A stretch of DNA of 64,000 bases from Rhodobacteraceae bacterium LMO-JJ12 (lineage in GTDB: Bacteria; Pseudomonadota; Alphaproteobacteria; Rhodobacterales; Rhodobacteraceae). The position numbers were made by a program, and so were the translations under genes. Shown piece by piece: positions 55,060 to 64,000 of the stretch. Each line of letters starts with the position of its first letter. Position 1 is the stretch's first letter. Location of the stretch: NCBI GenBank assembly GCA_021555075.1, contig JAKGBX010000003.1:434001-498000 (forward strand), in the 5' to 3' direction. Below the pieces are notes generated by a model. That model searched no databases. It was not told the origin of the DNA and was given only the letters and a program-made list of their open reading frames with translations.

Positions 55060-56187
55060 ATGGCCTACAACGTCAATTTCTCTGCGATCTATCTCGGCAA
55101 AATGGCCGATATGGACACCAATGAGAGCAACTACAGCGTTGAAAATGCAAGTAATTTACTGGGCGTGTACGGTTCGGCATCAAACCCGCTCTATAAGGAT
55201 ATTGTCACGCTTGATACGGATAGCGGCAGGAATGCGATGGATGTGGATCACTATTATGGCGGCCACGGCACGTTTACCTATGATGTCGGCGCAGGGTCGG
55301 TGACCAGCGGCTTTGATTGCATCGTGCTCTACAAAACCACGGTTAGTTTTGTGGATGGCACCACGACCACGCTGGAGCTTGATGTCATCCAGACCACGGA
55401 TGGCGACGTGTTTGCGATTCCCTGGGACGGGTTCGCCATCCTTGGCACGCAAGGGATCGAGAGCCTGACGCTGCACAGTGTTTATGGCGATAACTATGCG
55501 GGCATCTACCAGACCGACTTTGACGCGGTGCAGTTTGTTTGCTTTGCGAACGGCACAAGGATCAGGGTGCCACAGGGCGAGACACGGGTGGAGGATCTGC
55601 AGGTTGGAGATCTGGTTGAGACGCTGGATCACGGGCCGCAGCCGTTGCGCTGGACCGGGGCGCGGCGATTGCGCTTTCCCGCTTCGCCCGAGACACAGAA
55701 GCCGGTGGAATTCAAACCCGGAACCTTGGCAGCGGGCGAGCCGCGGCGGCGGCTGGTGGTGTCGCCACAGCATCGCATCCTGATCAGCGGGGGGCAGAAA
55801 CTGGCAGCGGCGCATTGTCTTGAGGGCCTGAAGGGAGCGCGCCGGATGTCCGGCAGGCGAGAGATCACTTACGTGACGTTGCTGTTTGAGCGGCACGAAA
55901 TCATTTTTGCTGAGGGCGCAGCCGTTGAGAGTCTCTATCCGGGGCCGATGGCGTTGGCGGTGCTGAGCCCGTTTCAGCGGCTGGAAATCCTGACCTGCCT
56001 GCCCGGATTGATGCGCACGGGTGCCAAAGGATACGGGCCGTTTGCGCGTCCGGTGTTAATGCCGAAAGAGGCTCGTAGATGGGTCGCCAGACAAGCCGGA
56101 ACGGAGCGCAATCAGGACGCCTTGGGCGGCGGCAAGCCCAGTTCGGCACGTTTCTTGCGCGGCAGGGCGGCGGCCATCATGTCATAG
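55060..56187 (+). CDS. Hint-domain protein with unknown N-terminal domain
   Basis: 375 residues; GGAGGGG lies seven bases before ATG 55060 (an ATG two codons upstream is also possible). Residues 1-155 are an unrecognised acidic, beta-rich domain (YLGKMADMDTNESNYSVENAS ... GIESLTLHSVYGDN) without RTX repeats. Hint_2 starts at Cys161 (CFANGTRIRVPQGETRVEDLQVGD), with SPQHRILI near 235 and FAEGAAVESLYPGPMAL near 284. No signal peptide. The last 25 codons overlap the antisense 3' end of the MmcQ gene. Function unknown. Confidence 0.78.
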   Translation: MAYNVNFSAIYLGKMADMDTNESNYSVENASNLLGVYGSASNPLYKDIVTLDTDSGRNAMDVDHYYGGHGTFTYDVGAGSVTSGFDCIVLYKTTVSFVDGTTTTLELDVIQTTDGDVFAIPWDGFAILGTQGIESLTLHSVYGDNYAGIYQTDFDAVQFVCFANGTRIRVPQGETRVEDLQVGDLVETLDHGPQPLRWTGARRLRFPASPETQKPVEFKPGTLAAGEPRRRLVVSPQHRILISGGQKLAAAHCLEGLKGARRMSGRREITYVTLLFERHEIIFAEGAAVESLYPGPMALAVLSPFQRLEILTCLPGLMRTGAKGYGPFARPVLMPKEARRWVARQAGTERNQDALGGGKPSSARFLRGRAAAIMS

Positions 56188-56483
56188 GACATTTTTATAT
56201 GCGCCTTTAATTCGCTGTCAGACAGGCCGGGCGGTTTGTAATGTTGCAGCCATTTCATACCGCGCGAGGCCAGATAGGGCGCGGGGCGGATGCCGGGGGA
56301 CTCTTGCAGCACCTCAAAAGCGATCTCGGAGCATTTGAAGGTGAAGGCGGGGGCCTCCTCCTCCCAGCCGCCGATGGCAAAAACCTTACCGCCGACTTTC
56401 CAGACATCCGCATTGCCCCATTGCACCACGTGGGTAGTGACGGGCAGCGATGCGCAATAGATGTTGAATTCATCGCGAGTCAT
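56112..56483 (-). CDS. MmcQ/YjbR family protein
   Basis: 123 residues with the MmcQ-like fold: MTRDEFNIYCASLPVTTHVVQWGNADVWKVGGKVFAIGG, then ASRGMKWLQHY and the tail helix. The family is often named DNA-binding but its role is unclear. Overlaps the 3' end of the Hint gene by 76 bp in the opposite direction. Confidence 0.85.
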   Translation of the reverse strand: MTRDEFNIYCASLPVTTHVVQWGNADVWKVGGKVFAIGGWEEEAPAFTFKCSEIAFEVLQESPGIRPAPYLASRGMKWLQHYKPPGLSDSELKAHIKMSYDMMAAALPRKKRAELGLPPPKAS

Positions 56484-56510
56484 GAGCCACCTCTGTCGGG
56501 TTGGGACATC

Positions 56511-57263
56511 CTACACCTGACCGCCAGCGATGCGCACTTCTGTGCCATTGGTGCTTTCCGACAGAGGGTTGCACAGCCAGAGCGCGGCGGCGGCAACCTC
56601 TTTCGGGGTGATCAGCTTTTTGTGGCGGTTTTGCTGAACCATGATGTCGCGTGCCTCGTCGGCTGACGCGCCGGTGCGCGCGGCGATAGCATCGGTGTTG
56701 CGGGTCACGATCGGGGTGTCGACATAGCCGGGGCAGATCGAATTAAAGGTATAGGGCTCGCCCATGAAATCTTCGGAAAAGCTTCGGATCATGCCGATTA
56801 CGCCATGTTTGGAGGCGGCGTAGGCGCCCGCGCCGGGCGCGCCGCGCAGACCGGCGATCGAGGACACAGCGATCACCCGCCCCCAATCGGTTGTCAGCAT
56901 TGAACGCAGGGATTCGCGGATTGTGAAGAAACAGCCGTCGAGATTGATCGCCATGATCCGGCGCCACATTTCCGTGTCGGTCTTGTGCAGTTTGCGCCCT
57001 TCGGCGATGCCGGCATTGGCGACGCAGATCTGGATCGGGCCACGCTCGGCGACGGCCTTGTCGATCACAGCGGCGGTCAGGTCTTCGTTGGCCACGTTCA
57101 TTGCAGCGGGGAACATGCCCGCCTCCGCCACGTCTTCGAGCACATCAAGGCGCCGCCCGGTAATGGTAACCTGTGCGCCCTCGGAGGCCAGCGCGCGCGC
57201 GATGGCGAGGCCGATCCCGGTGCCGCCGCCTGTGACTAGCGCGTGTTTTCCTGAAAGCATCAT
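56511..57263 (-). CDS. SDR family oxidoreductase (3-hydroxybutyrate dehydrogenase-like)
   Basis: 250 residues. GGGAGG before the tandem ATG. NAD(P) motif GGGTGIGLAIA at 12-22, NAG at 84-86, catalytic Ser in ISSIAG, Tyr-x3-Lys as YAASK near 150 and ICPGYVDTP. The C-terminal SESTNGTEVRIAGGQV fits 3-hydroxybutyrate dehydrogenase-type or general SDRs. Substrate inferred. The leader region holds a palindromic repeat close to the start. Confidence 0.88.
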   Translation of the reverse strand: MMLSGKHALVTGGGTGIGLAIARALASEGAQVTITGRRLDVLEDVAEAGMFPAAMNVANEDLTAAVIDKAVAERGPIQICVANAGIAEGRKLHKTDTEMWRRIMAINLDGCFFTIRESLRSMLTTDWGRVIAVSSIAGLRGAPGAGAYAASKHGVIGMIRSFSEDFMGEPYTFNSICPGYVDTPIVTRNTDAIAARTGASADEARDIMVQQNRHKKLITPKEVAAAALWLCNPLSESTNGTEVRIAGGQV

Positions 57264-57280
57264 TGGTGGTTCCTCCCTAA

Positions 57281-57386
57281 AGCGTTTCTACTTAAACCTG
57301 ACACAGGGTTAGGTGGAAACGCTGCGCAATTATTCAATGTCGTGATCGTTTCGAGAAAAACTCGCAACTCAAGTTTTTCTCGAAAC
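57281..57386 (+). repeat. Palindromic intergenic repeat, copy B
   Basis: Hairpin 1: left arm 57281-57300, loop ACA, right arm 57304-57323, 19 of 20 positions paired including two wobble pairs. Hairpin 2: perfect 14-bp GTTTCGAGAAAAAC / GTTTTTCTCGAAAC (57348-57361, 57373-57386) with 11-nt loop. Resembles copy A at 35566. Here it lies in a divergent gap just upstream of the SDR gene, so it is not simply a terminator. Confidence 0.75.
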
Positions 57387-57541
57387 ACTTTGGATTGCAG
57401 GCAGATTAGCCCAAGTGACGTGACGCGCAAGCTATGCCGTTCCGTCAGATCGACATTTGCCTTGTGACGTGCCATAGCGACGCGCGTGCTGATGCACGCC
57501 GCAGCGACCCTGTTTGTGATGGACTGGAAAGGCCGAGCAAG

Positions 57542-57997
57542 ATGTTGAAATGGATAGATATACCACCCGTCTGGCTGGTGCTTTTCCTTGCGATTGCCTG
57601 GGTGCAATCGTCGTTGTTTACCTTTGGCCTGAGCTTTGGGGTATGGCCGGTGGCGGATTTGCTGGGCGGTTTGCTGGTTGGCGCCGGGCTGGTTCTGATG
57701 GCGCTGGCGGTTTATGAGATGAGGCGTCATCACACAACGATCGTTCCGCACCGCGACGCCGACCGGATGGTGCAGAGCGGTATTTTTTCGCGCACGCGCA
57801 ACCCGATCTACCTAGGCGATGTCCTGATTCTGGCCGGGTTGATCCTGAAATGGGATGCTGTCTTGGCCCTGCCTCTGGTGCCGATTTTCCTGTGGTGGAT
57901 CGAGCGGCATTTTATCATTGCCGAAGAGGACCGGCTGCGCCGCAAGTTCCGGGCCGATTTCGCCCGCTATTGTGAAAAGACACGGCGTTGGGTTTGA
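57542..57997 (+). CDS. Isoprenylcysteine carboxyl methyltransferase-like membrane protein
   Basis: 151 residues with four helices (LVLFLAIAWVQSSLF, ADLLGGLLVGAGLVLMALAV, DVLILAGLILKW, LPLVPIFLWWI). ICMT/phospholipid methyltransferase signature: QSGIFSRTRNPIYLGDVL and FIIAEEDRLRRKFRADFARYCEKTRRWV. Substrate unknown; similar bacterial proteins act on lipids or other small molecules. Upstream 36 codons in frame are not family-like. Confidence 0.8.
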   Translation: MLKWIDIPPVWLVLFLAIAWVQSSLFTFGLSFGVWPVADLLGGLLVGAGLVLMALAVYEMRRHHTTIVPHRDADRMVQSGIFSRTRNPIYLGDVLILAGLILKWDAVLALPLVPIFLWWIERHFIIAEEDRLRRKFRADFARYCEKTRRWV

Positions 57998-58188
57998 TTT
58001 CTGGCGCGCCATGCCTGCGCTGATGTCTCGGGTATGATTTCCGTTGCGTGTAAATTGGTGAATTGCAACATTCTGGGAATAGAAGATGGGGCCGGGATGT
58101 GGCATAGAGACGGCCAACAATGCGGATCGCGATCTGTCCGGGCCTTTTCACAGGCGCGGGGAAACTATGTTGAAAGGGATGTGACAAA

Positions 58189-59760
58189 GTGAAAATCGGA
58201 ACGCCAAAGGAAATCTTCGAGGGGGAAGCGCGGGTTGCGATGACTCCGGACTCGGCGCTGCAATTGCAGAAGCTGGGCTATGAATGTCTGATTGAGTCAG
58301 GTGCCGGCGCTTTGGCCGGGTTTGAGGATGCGGCCTATAAGGACGCCGGGGTCAAGGTGATCAAGAGCGCGGCGAGCCTTTGGAAAGAGGCCGATATCAT
58401 CGCCAAGGTGCGCCAGCCCAACGCCACCGAGTTAAAACGGCTTGCCAAGGGCAAGACGTTGATTTCCTTCTTCAATCCCGGCGGGAATGAAGAAGGCATG
58501 GCGGCTGCCAAGGCCAAGGGCGCAAATGTGATCGCTATGGAAATGGTGCCACGCATCAGCCGCGCGCAGAAGATGGACGCGCTTTCCTCGATGGCCAATA
58601 TCGCGGGCTATCGCGCGGTGATCGAGGCGGGCAACAATTATGGCCGATTCTTTACCGGACAGATCACGGCGGCGGGCAAGGTGCCCCCGGCGAAGGTTCT
58701 GGTGGTCGGCGCCGGTGTTGCGGGCCTTGCTGCGGTTGGCGCGGCAGTGTCATTGGGCGCGATTGTCTATGCGTTCGATGTGCGCCCGGAAGTGGCCGAA
58801 CAGGTGGAATCGATGGGCGCTGAGTTCGTCTATCTTGATTTCAAGGAAGAACAGCAAGACGGGGCAGCCACGGGTGGCTATGCTTCAGTCTCTTCACCGG
58901 AATTCCGCGAAGCACAGCTTGCCAAGTTCCGCGAATTGGCGCCGGAGATGGATATTGTCATCACCACCGCGCTGATTCCGAACCGCGAGGCGCCCAAGCT
59001 TTGGCTTGAGGACATGATCAAGTCGATGAAACGCGGTTCGGTAATCGTGGACCTTGCGGCGGAGAAGGGCGGCAACGCCGAAGGCACCGTGCCGGACGAA
59101 AAGATCGTGACCGACAATGGCGTGACCATCATCGGTTATACCGATTTCCCCAGCCGGATGGCGAGCCAGGCCTCGACGCTCTATGCGACCAACATCCGCC
59201 ACATGCTGACGGACCTGACGCCCGAGAAGGACGGCAAGGTCAATCACAACATGGAAGACGATGTGATCCGGGGCGCGACGGTGACCTTTGATGGCGAAAT
59301 CACCTTCCCGCCACCACCGCCGAAAATTCAGGCGATTGCGGCGAAGCCCAAGACGGAAGTCAAAGTGCCGACGCGCGAAGAAAAGCTTGCGGCGGAAGCG
59401 GCAGCATTCAAGGTGCAGACCAAACAGCAAGTCACCATGCTGGGCATTGGTGCGGCGTTGATCCTGCTGGTCGGGCTTTATGCACCGGCGAGCTTCATGC
59501 AGCACTTTATCGTCTTTGTGCTGTCAGTGTTTGTTGGCTTCCAGGTGATATGGAACGTCAGCCACAGCCTGCACACACCTTTGATGGCGGTGACGAACGC
59601 AATTTCGTCGATCATCATTCTGGGCGCGTTGATGCAGATCGGATCGGGCAGCTGGCTGGTGGTTCTGCTGGCGGCGCTCTCGATCTTCATGGCCGGAATC
59701 AACATTTTCGGCGGTTTCCTCGTCACACGGCGCATGCTTGCCATGTTCCAGAAATCTTAA
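58189..59760 (+). CDS. pntA: NAD(P) transhydrogenase subunit alpha (alpha1-alpha2 fused)
   Basis: 523 residues. Proton-translocating transhydrogenase, dI NAD(H) domain then dII membrane helices. GTG start with AAAGGGA upstream. [24 protein letters not shown] at the start, [27 protein letters not shown] near 175, [15 protein letters not shown], and helices near 420-515 with [31 protein letters not shown]. Joined with pntB (13 bp apart). Confidence 0.95.
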   Translation: MKIGTPKEIFEGEARVAMTPDSALQLQKLGYECLIESGAGALAGFEDAAYKDAGVKVIKSAASLWKEADIIAKVRQPNATELKRLAKGKTLISFFNPGGNEEGMAAAKAKGANVIAMEMVPRISRAQKMDALSSMANIAGYRAVIEAGNNYGRFFTGQITAAGKVPPAKVLVVGAGVAGLAAVGAAVSLGAIVYAFDVRPEVAEQVESMGAEFVYLDFKEEQQDGAATGGYASVSSPEFREAQLAKFRELAPEMDIVITTALIPNREAPKLWLEDMIKSMKRGSVIVDLAAEKGGNAEGTVPDEKIVTDNGVTIIGYTDFPSRMASQASTLYATNIRHMLTDLTPEKDGKVNHNMEDDVIRGATVTFDGEITFPPPPPKIQAIAAKPKTEVKVPTREEKLAAEAAAFKVQTKQQVTMLGIGAALILLVGLYAPASFMQHFIVFVLSVFVGFQVIWNVSHSLHTPLMAVTNAISSIIILGALMQIGSGSWLVVLLAALSIFMAGINIFGGFLVTRRMLAMFQKS

Positions 59761-59773
59761 GGGGGCCGCGATA

Positions 59774-61207
59774 ATGGAATTCGGTTTCACAACTGCGGCC
59801 TATGTGGTTGCCGCTGTTCTTTTCATCCTTTCGCTTGGTGGCCTGAGCGGCCAGGAAAGCGCAAAACGCGCTGTATGGTATGGCATTGTCGGCATGGCCT
59901 TGGCCGTGGTGGCGACGTTGATTGGGCCCGGCTCGGGGCTGTGGCTTTTGTCGCTCTTGTTGATTGCGGGTGGCGGTATCATTGGCACCTACGTGGCGCA
60001 GAAGGTCCAGATGACCGAGATGCCGCAGCTTGTCGCCGCGATGCATTCGCTGGTTGGTCTGGCAGCGGTCTTTGTCGGCTATAACGCGCATATCGCGTTG
60101 GGCAATGTTCTGGCCATGGGACCGGAACAACGCGAGACGCTGGAAGGTTTCCGAGCGCTGCTGGCTCATAAAACCGGGGTCGAGCAGAATATCCTGAGGG
60201 TTGAGCTGTTCCTTGGCGTGTTTATCGGGGCGGTGACGTTTACCGGCTCAATCGTGGCTTATGGCAAGCTGGCGGGCAAGATGAACACGGCGGCGATCAA
60301 GCTGCCGGGTGGTCATATGCTGAATGCGGGTGCGGCGGCTTTGTCTGCGATCTGCCTGATCTGGTATTTCAACACCGGTGGGTTCTTCCCGCTGTTCGTG
60401 ATGACGCTGGCGGCATTGTTTATTGGCTATCATCTGATCATGGGGATCGGCGGGGCCGACATGCCAGTGGTTGTGTCGATGCTGAACTCCTATTCGGGTT
60501 GGGCTGCGGCGGCGATTGGTTTCAGCCTCGGCAATGATCTGTTGATCGTTGTTGGCGCGCTGGTCGGCTCGAGCGGTGCAATCCTGTCTTACATCATGTG
60601 CAAAGCGATGAATCGGTCGTTCATCAGCGTGATCCTTGGCGGCTTTGGCGGCACGTCCGGCCCGGCGATGGAGGTCGAAGGCGAGCAGATCGCGATTGAA
60701 GCGGATGGTGTTGCGGCGGCCTTGGAAGAGGCCGACAGCGTCATCATCATTCCGGGCTATGGCATGGCCGTGGCGCAGGCACAGCAAAACGTTGCCGAGT
60801 TGACCCGGCGGTTACGCGCCAAGGGCAAGAACGTGCGGTTTGCCATTCACCCGGTCGCGGGGCGTTTGCCGGGGCATATGAACGTGCTTTTGGCCGAGGC
60901 CAAGGTGCCATATGATATCGTTATGGAAATGGACGAGATCAACGATGATTTCCCCAACACCGATGTGGCCATCGTAATCGGCTCCAACGACATCGTGAAT
61001 CCGGCAGCGCAGGAAGACCCCAACAGCCCGATTGCCGGGATGCCAGTTCTGGAATGCTGGAAGGCCAAGCAGGTGTTTGTTTCAAAACGCGGGCAAGGCA
61101 CAGGGTATTCCGGGATCGAGAATCCGCTGTTTTACAAGGAGAATACACGGATGTTCTATGGCGATGCGAAGGCCAGCCTTGATACCCTGCTGACCATGAT
61201 CGACTAA
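59774..61207 (+). CDS. pntB: NAD(P) transhydrogenase subunit beta
   Basis: 477 residues; AAGGGGG before ATG 59774. Membrane part of about eight to nine helices with [24 protein letters not shown], then dIII NADP(H) domain with [13 protein letters not shown] near 328, [23 protein letters not shown] and [12 protein letters not shown] and [17 protein letters not shown]. Generates NADPH from NADH using the proton gradient with PntA. Ends in a strong terminator 26 bp later. Confidence 0.95.
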   Translation: MEFGFTTAAYVVAAVLFILSLGGLSGQESAKRAVWYGIVGMALAVVATLIGPGSGLWLLSLLLIAGGGIIGTYVAQKVQMTEMPQLVAAMHSLVGLAAVFVGYNAHIALGNVLAMGPEQRETLEGFRALLAHKTGVEQNILRVELFLGVFIGAVTFTGSIVAYGKLAGKMNTAAIKLPGGHMLNAGAAALSAICLIWYFNTGGFFPLFVMTLAALFIGYHLIMGIGGADMPVVVSMLNSYSGWAAAAIGFSLGNDLLIVVGALVGSSGAILSYIMCKAMNRSFISVILGGFGGTSGPAMEVEGEQIAIEADGVAAALEEADSVIIIPGYGMAVAQAQQNVAELTRRLRAKGKNVRFAIHPVAGRLPGHMNVLLAEAKVPYDIVMEMDEINDDFPNTDVAIVIGSNDIVNPAAQEDPNSPIAGMPVLECWKAKQVFVSKRGQGTGYSGIENPLFYKENTRMFYGDAKASLDTLLTMID

Positions 61208-61232
61208 TACCTGTGTATCGTGTGAGGATTGG

Positions 61233-61262
61233 AAAAGGCGCCTTTCGGGGCGCCTTTTCTTT
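61233..61262 (+). terminator. Rho-independent terminator after pntB
   Basis: Stem AAAAGGCGCC / GGCGCCTTTT with a six-base loop, followed by CTTTT. Confidence 0.85.
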
Positions 61263-61441
61263 TAGTGGGGTGGTGCGGGGGCAATGTGGGAGCCTCCGGC
61301 GGGGAGTGAACAGGCTTCCTGGAAACGGGCGGAGACCTTGGTCAGAGGAAGCCGGGGCGCCGGTGGATTTCCGTGACGTTGTCTTTGACTTGGAGCGGCC
61401 TATGGGTAGGACTGACGCGAACCGACAGGAAGGACCGCGAC

Positions 61442-62200
61442 ATGAGTGAGCATATCAAGATTTCCCGGGAAGAGCGGGTTGTGACCCTGACCATTGATCG
61501 GCAGGACAAGAAGAACGCGCTGACGCAGGAGATGTATGGCGCGATGGCTGATGCGCTGGAGGCCTACGGTGCCAGTGACGAGGATCGTGCGCTGGTGATC
61601 ACCGGGGCGGGCGAGATGTTTACAGCGGGCAATGACCTCGGCGATTTTGCCAAGGGTGATCGCGAGGAAAAGGTGCCGCCGGTGTGGCGTTTTCTGGGGG
61701 CGCTTTCCAGCTGTCCCAAACCTGTGATCGCTGCGGTGAACGGGCCGGGGATCGGAATCGGGCTGACGCTGTTGTTGCATTGCGACCTGGTCTATGCCGG
61801 GGAAAGCGCGTCGCTTGGGGCGCCGTTTGTGAAGCTGGGGCTGGTGCCGGAGGCCGCATCGTCGATGCTGCTGCCAGCCAGTGTGGGAATGGCCGTGGCC
61901 AATGATATATTGCTCGCCGGGCGGATTTTGAGCGCGGCGGAAGCAGAGCGGTTTGGCCTTGTGGCGCGGGTTTTCCCGGATGCGGATTTGCAGGGCGAAG
62001 TGCGCAAGATTGCCATTGGTGTGGCCCGTTCGGCGCCGCAATCGTTGCAGCTTTCCAAGGGGTTGATACGCCATCAGCGCGAGGCGGTTGCGGCGCATAT
62101 GGCGGCCGAAGGCAAGCTGTTTGCCGCCCAGCTTCAGGCTCCGGAGTTTGCCGAGAGCGTGGCAGCGATGGCGCAAAAGCGGCTGCCTGATTACGGCTGA
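61442..62200 (+). CDS. Enoyl-CoA hydratase/isomerase (crotonase) family protein
   Basis: 252 residues; AAGGA before ATG 61442. Crotonase fold: ALVITGAGEMFTAGNDLGDF near 55-75 (oxyanion hole), NGPGIGIGLTLLLHCDLVYAGESASLGAPFVKLGLVPEAASS at about 98-140 including the second active-site region. Acts on enoyl-CoA or related acyl-CoA; no fatty acid partner lies beside it and the residue pattern does not decide the exact reaction. Confidence 0.87.
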   Translation: MSEHIKISREERVVTLTIDRQDKKNALTQEMYGAMADALEAYGASDEDRALVITGAGEMFTAGNDLGDFAKGDREEKVPPVWRFLGALSSCPKPVIAAVNGPGIGIGLTLLLHCDLVYAGESASLGAPFVKLGLVPEAASSMLLPASVGMAVANDILLAGRILSAAEAERFGLVARVFPDADLQGEVRKIAIGVARSAPQSLQLSKGLIRHQREAVAAHMAAEGKLFAAQLQAPEFAESVAAMAQKRLPDYG

Positions 62201-62224
62201 AAGCGGCTCTGTCTGGTGTTGGAG

Positions 62225-62247
62225 AGGCGTCCTTTGAGGCGCCTTTT
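62225..62247 (+). terminator. Weak terminator after crotonase gene
   Basis: AGGCGTC / GGCGCCT with one wobble pair, six-base loop, then TTTC. Confidence 0.5.
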
Positions 62248-62327
62248 CTATTGCTTGCGCGAATTTGGCAATTGCGGGACGCTCTGTGGGGGATATCGTG
62301 GATCAGAGCAAGCAGGGGTAGCGCGTC

Positions 62328-63596
62328 ATGGATGACCATCCGCTGAGGTATGAGTTGGCAGGGGAGATGCACGCGCGTCCTTTCATGGCGCTGGAGGTGC
62401 CGAGCAGGGCCGTGTTTCTGGCGATCAAGGCGGGCGAGGATTCGGCGCGACGAGATCGTGCGGCGGATTGGGCGCAACTTGTTGATCTGCTGGACCGGCA
62501 CGGGGCGCCACACCCGGCGCCGGATGCGACGCATTATTTCGGGCGCATCGGTGAACATCTGTTGAAATGGGAAAGCCACACCGAGGTCGTGACCTATACC
62601 GTTTTTCTTGAGGGGCGGGGGCAGCAGGCCTTTGATGCGGTGGATTACGAGGTATTCCCCGAAGAATGGCTGGCCGCGCTGCCAGGACAGCGGCTGACGT
62701 CGGCGTTATTGAGAATAGAGCGGATGGGTAGCAACAGCGAGATGGCGCGCGATATTGCCGACTGGTTCGTGCCAGAGAGCGTGGCGGCGAGCCAGGTGCT
62801 GGATGATGCGGCGATAATTGCCGGGGATTTCAGGATTGATCCGGCGGGACATCTGCGCTTTGCGATCTTCGTGCGCGAGGGGGTGGGGCCGCGCCGGGTG
62901 GGGCGGATTGCCCAACGGCTCTGTGAGATCGAGATTTACAAGGCGCTGTCTCTGCTCGGGTTCGTGCGGGCAAGGGCGCTGTCGCCTGAGTTGTCGGCGC
63001 TGGATGGCCGTCTGAGCCGGTTGGTCGAGGAGATGGGCGGGGGCGCGCGCCCGGCTGCAGAAACGCTGGATCAGTTGTTGCGCAGTTCCGGTGAGTTGGA
63101 ACATCTCGCGGCGCAGACTTCGTTTCGGTTCAGCGCTACGGCAGCCTATGAGACGCTGGTGCATGAGCGGGTCAGGGTGTTGCGCGAGACGAGATTTGAA
63201 GGGCGCCAGACCTTTGCCGAATTCATGACGCGTCGCTTTGATCCGGCGGTGCGCACGGTGCGCGCCACCGAGGCGCGGTTGAAGGAAATGGGAAAGCGCG
63301 CCGTGCGGGCGGGTGACTTGTTGCGTACGCGGGTGGATGTGGAGCGTAGCGCGCAGAATCAGGCGCTGTTGGAAAGCATGGACCGGCGGGCCGATTTGCA
63401 ACTCAGGTTGCAACGCACGGTCGAGGGGTTGTCGGTGGTGGCGATCTCATACTACGCGATCAATCTTGTGAGCTATGGGTTTTATCCGTTGGCCAAGGCC
63501 GCCGGGATCGACAAGACCATGCTGACGGCAGCGGCGACACCCGTGGTGCTGTTGATCGTGTGGTGGGTGGTGCGCAGCATTCGCAAGAAGCATTGA
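62328..63596 (+). CDS. DUF3422 family protein
   Basis: 422 residues; the family opening HPLRYELAGEMHARPFMALEVPSRAVFLAI is at 4-33. Long soluble part with coiled helices, then two C-terminal helices (VEGLSVVAISYYAINLVSYGFYPLAKAAG and LTAAATPVVLLIVWWVVRSIR). DUF3422 is a bacterial membrane-anchored family of unknown function. Confidence 0.88.
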   Translation: MDDHPLRYELAGEMHARPFMALEVPSRAVFLAIKAGEDSARRDRAADWAQLVDLLDRHGAPHPAPDATHYFGRIGEHLLKWESHTEVVTYTVFLEGRGQQAFDAVDYEVFPEEWLAALPGQRLTSALLRIERMGSNSEMARDIADWFVPESVAASQVLDDAAIIAGDFRIDPAGHLRFAIFVREGVGPRRVGRIAQRLCEIEIYKALSLLGFVRARALSPELSALDGRLSRLVEEMGGGARPAAETLDQLLRSSGELEHLAAQTSFRFSATAAYETLVHERVRVLRETRFEGRQTFAEFMTRRFDPAVRTVRATEARLKEMGKRAVRAGDLLRTRVDVERSAQNQALLESMDRRADLQLRLQRTVEGLSVVAISYYAINLVSYGFYPLAKAAGIDKTMLTAAATPVVLLIVWWVVRSIRKKH

Positions 63597-63612
63597 AGGT
63601 GTAAAGAAAGAA

Positions 63613-63631
63613 GGTGGGCAGATTGCCCACC
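63613..63631 (-). terminator. Hairpin terminator for peptide ABC permease gene
   Basis: Perfect 8-bp stem GGTGGGCA / TGCCCACC, loop GAT; followed on the minus strand by TTCTTTCTTT. Lies right after the permease stop and convergent DUF3422 stop. Confidence 0.75.
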
Positions 63632-63636
63632 CCATA

Positions 63637-64000
63637 TCAGCGCCCCCGGATGCGAGGATCGAGTGCGTCGCGCAGGCCGTCACCGAGATAATTCACCGAC
63701 AGCACCGTCAAGGAGATCGCGATGCCGGGCAGCATCACGCGTTCGGGGAATTCCTGCATCCTCGGCACGGCATCGGCCAGCATCTTGCCCCAAGTGGGGA
63801 AGTCGGACGGGAAACCGACGCCGAGGAAGGACAGAGCGCTTTCGGTGATGATGGCGGTGGCAAGACCAAGCGTGGCAGAAACCATGATCGGTGAGAGCAC
63901 GTTGGGCAGAAGGTGGCGCAGGATGATGCCGCGCGAGGTGGTGCCGGCGGCGCGGGCAGCGAGAACGAATTCGCGTTCCTTGAGGGCCAGGATTTCGCCG
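63637..64000 (-). CDS. Peptide/nickel-type ABC transporter permease (DppC family), 5' end outside window
   Basis: About 120 C-terminal residues are visible: EFVLAARAAGTTSRGIILRHLLPNVLSP is the EAA loop that contacts the ATPase (GTTSRGIILRHLLPN), then helices ATAIITESALSFLGVGF and ISLTVLSVNYLGDGLRDALDP, the typical DppC/OppC end. Takes up oligopeptides, nickel or related solutes; the substrate is not visible. Ends RIRGR. Confidence 0.87.
   Translation of the reverse strand, partial: GEILALKEREFVLAARAAGTTSRGIILRHLLPNVLSPIMVSATLGLATAIITESALSFLGVGFPSDFPTWGKMLADAVPRMQEFPERVMLPGIAISLTVLSVNYLGDGLRDALDPRIRGR

Noticed and set aside
1-64000. tRNA, rRNA, CRISPR, prophage or insertion sequence
   Set aside because: None seen on reading the intergenic regions; no transposase, integrase or repeat-spacer array appears.

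Overview
The window is a gene-dense stretch of a high-GC chromosome. It looks like a marine alphaproteobacterium of the Rhodobacterales (Roseobacter-type). Pointers are a 44-aa aa3-type cytochrome oxidase subunit IV, a short 450-aa prolyl-tRNA synthetase, an HdaA-type DnaA regulator, a DmdC-like acyl-CoA dehydrogenase, a dimethylglycine/sarcosine dehydrogenase-like flavoprotein, RTX/Hint secreted proteins and an FNR(FnrL)-type operator. I saw no phage, insertion sequence, CRISPR array, rRNA or tRNA. Most genes are housekeeping or metabolic, with a few accessory islands. The genus is inference.

Layout. 1-7.9 kb: a truncated MscS channel with a BON domain, an SH3 protein, a D-2-hydroxyacid dehydrogenase, a periplasmic gamma-glutamyltransferase, and two tandem membrane-anchored proteins of unknown function that resemble each other. 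8-13.4 kb: the FAD/GcvT dehydrogenase, a GH25 lipoprotein, an AhpD-like protein under apparent FNR boxes, a DUF938-type methyltransferase and a Cys-rich two-gene unit. 13.5-18.3 kb: a nucleoside-type (BMP) ABC uptake operon closed by a strong terminator. 18.8-28 kb: dnaE, a DsbD-N protein, YqgE, the threonylcarbamoyl-AMP synthase, acyl-CoA dehydrogenase and an MBL hydrolase. 28-31.3 kb: an Lrp regulator, small conserved proteins, cytochrome oxidase subunit IV, a lipoprotein and azlCD. 31.3-35.6 kb: a molybdenum-cofactor/formate dehydrogenase maturation operon (fdhD-mobA-mobB-moeA) in which MoeA carries an extra N-terminal domain.

35.7-42 kb: ppk, an RTX/Hint gene on the opposite strand, hdaA and an AI-2E/PerM transporter. 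42.3-49.6 kb: proS, a DUF2937 protein, lolC/lolD, a small membrane protein and pepN. 49.7-52.2 kb: DUF378, a fasciclin protein, and a PuuR-like regulator followed by a PuuD-like amidohydrolase. 52.2-56.5 kb: two more Hint proteins, divergently transcribed, and a MmcQ/YjbR protein. 56.5-64 kb: an SDR, an isoprenylcysteine-methyltransferase-like protein, pntAB, a crotonase, a DUF3422 protein and the start of a peptide-type ABC permease gene that leaves the window.

Most unusual content: three Hint-domain proteins with different N-terminal modules, two sharing an unnamed beta-rich domain between RTX blocks; the MoeA fusion; the tandem unknown paralogues at 5.2-7.8 kb; a palindromic intergenic repeat present twice; and a pair of FNR-like operators upstream of an AhpD-like gene. 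Family names come from reading the sequence and memory; no database search was run.
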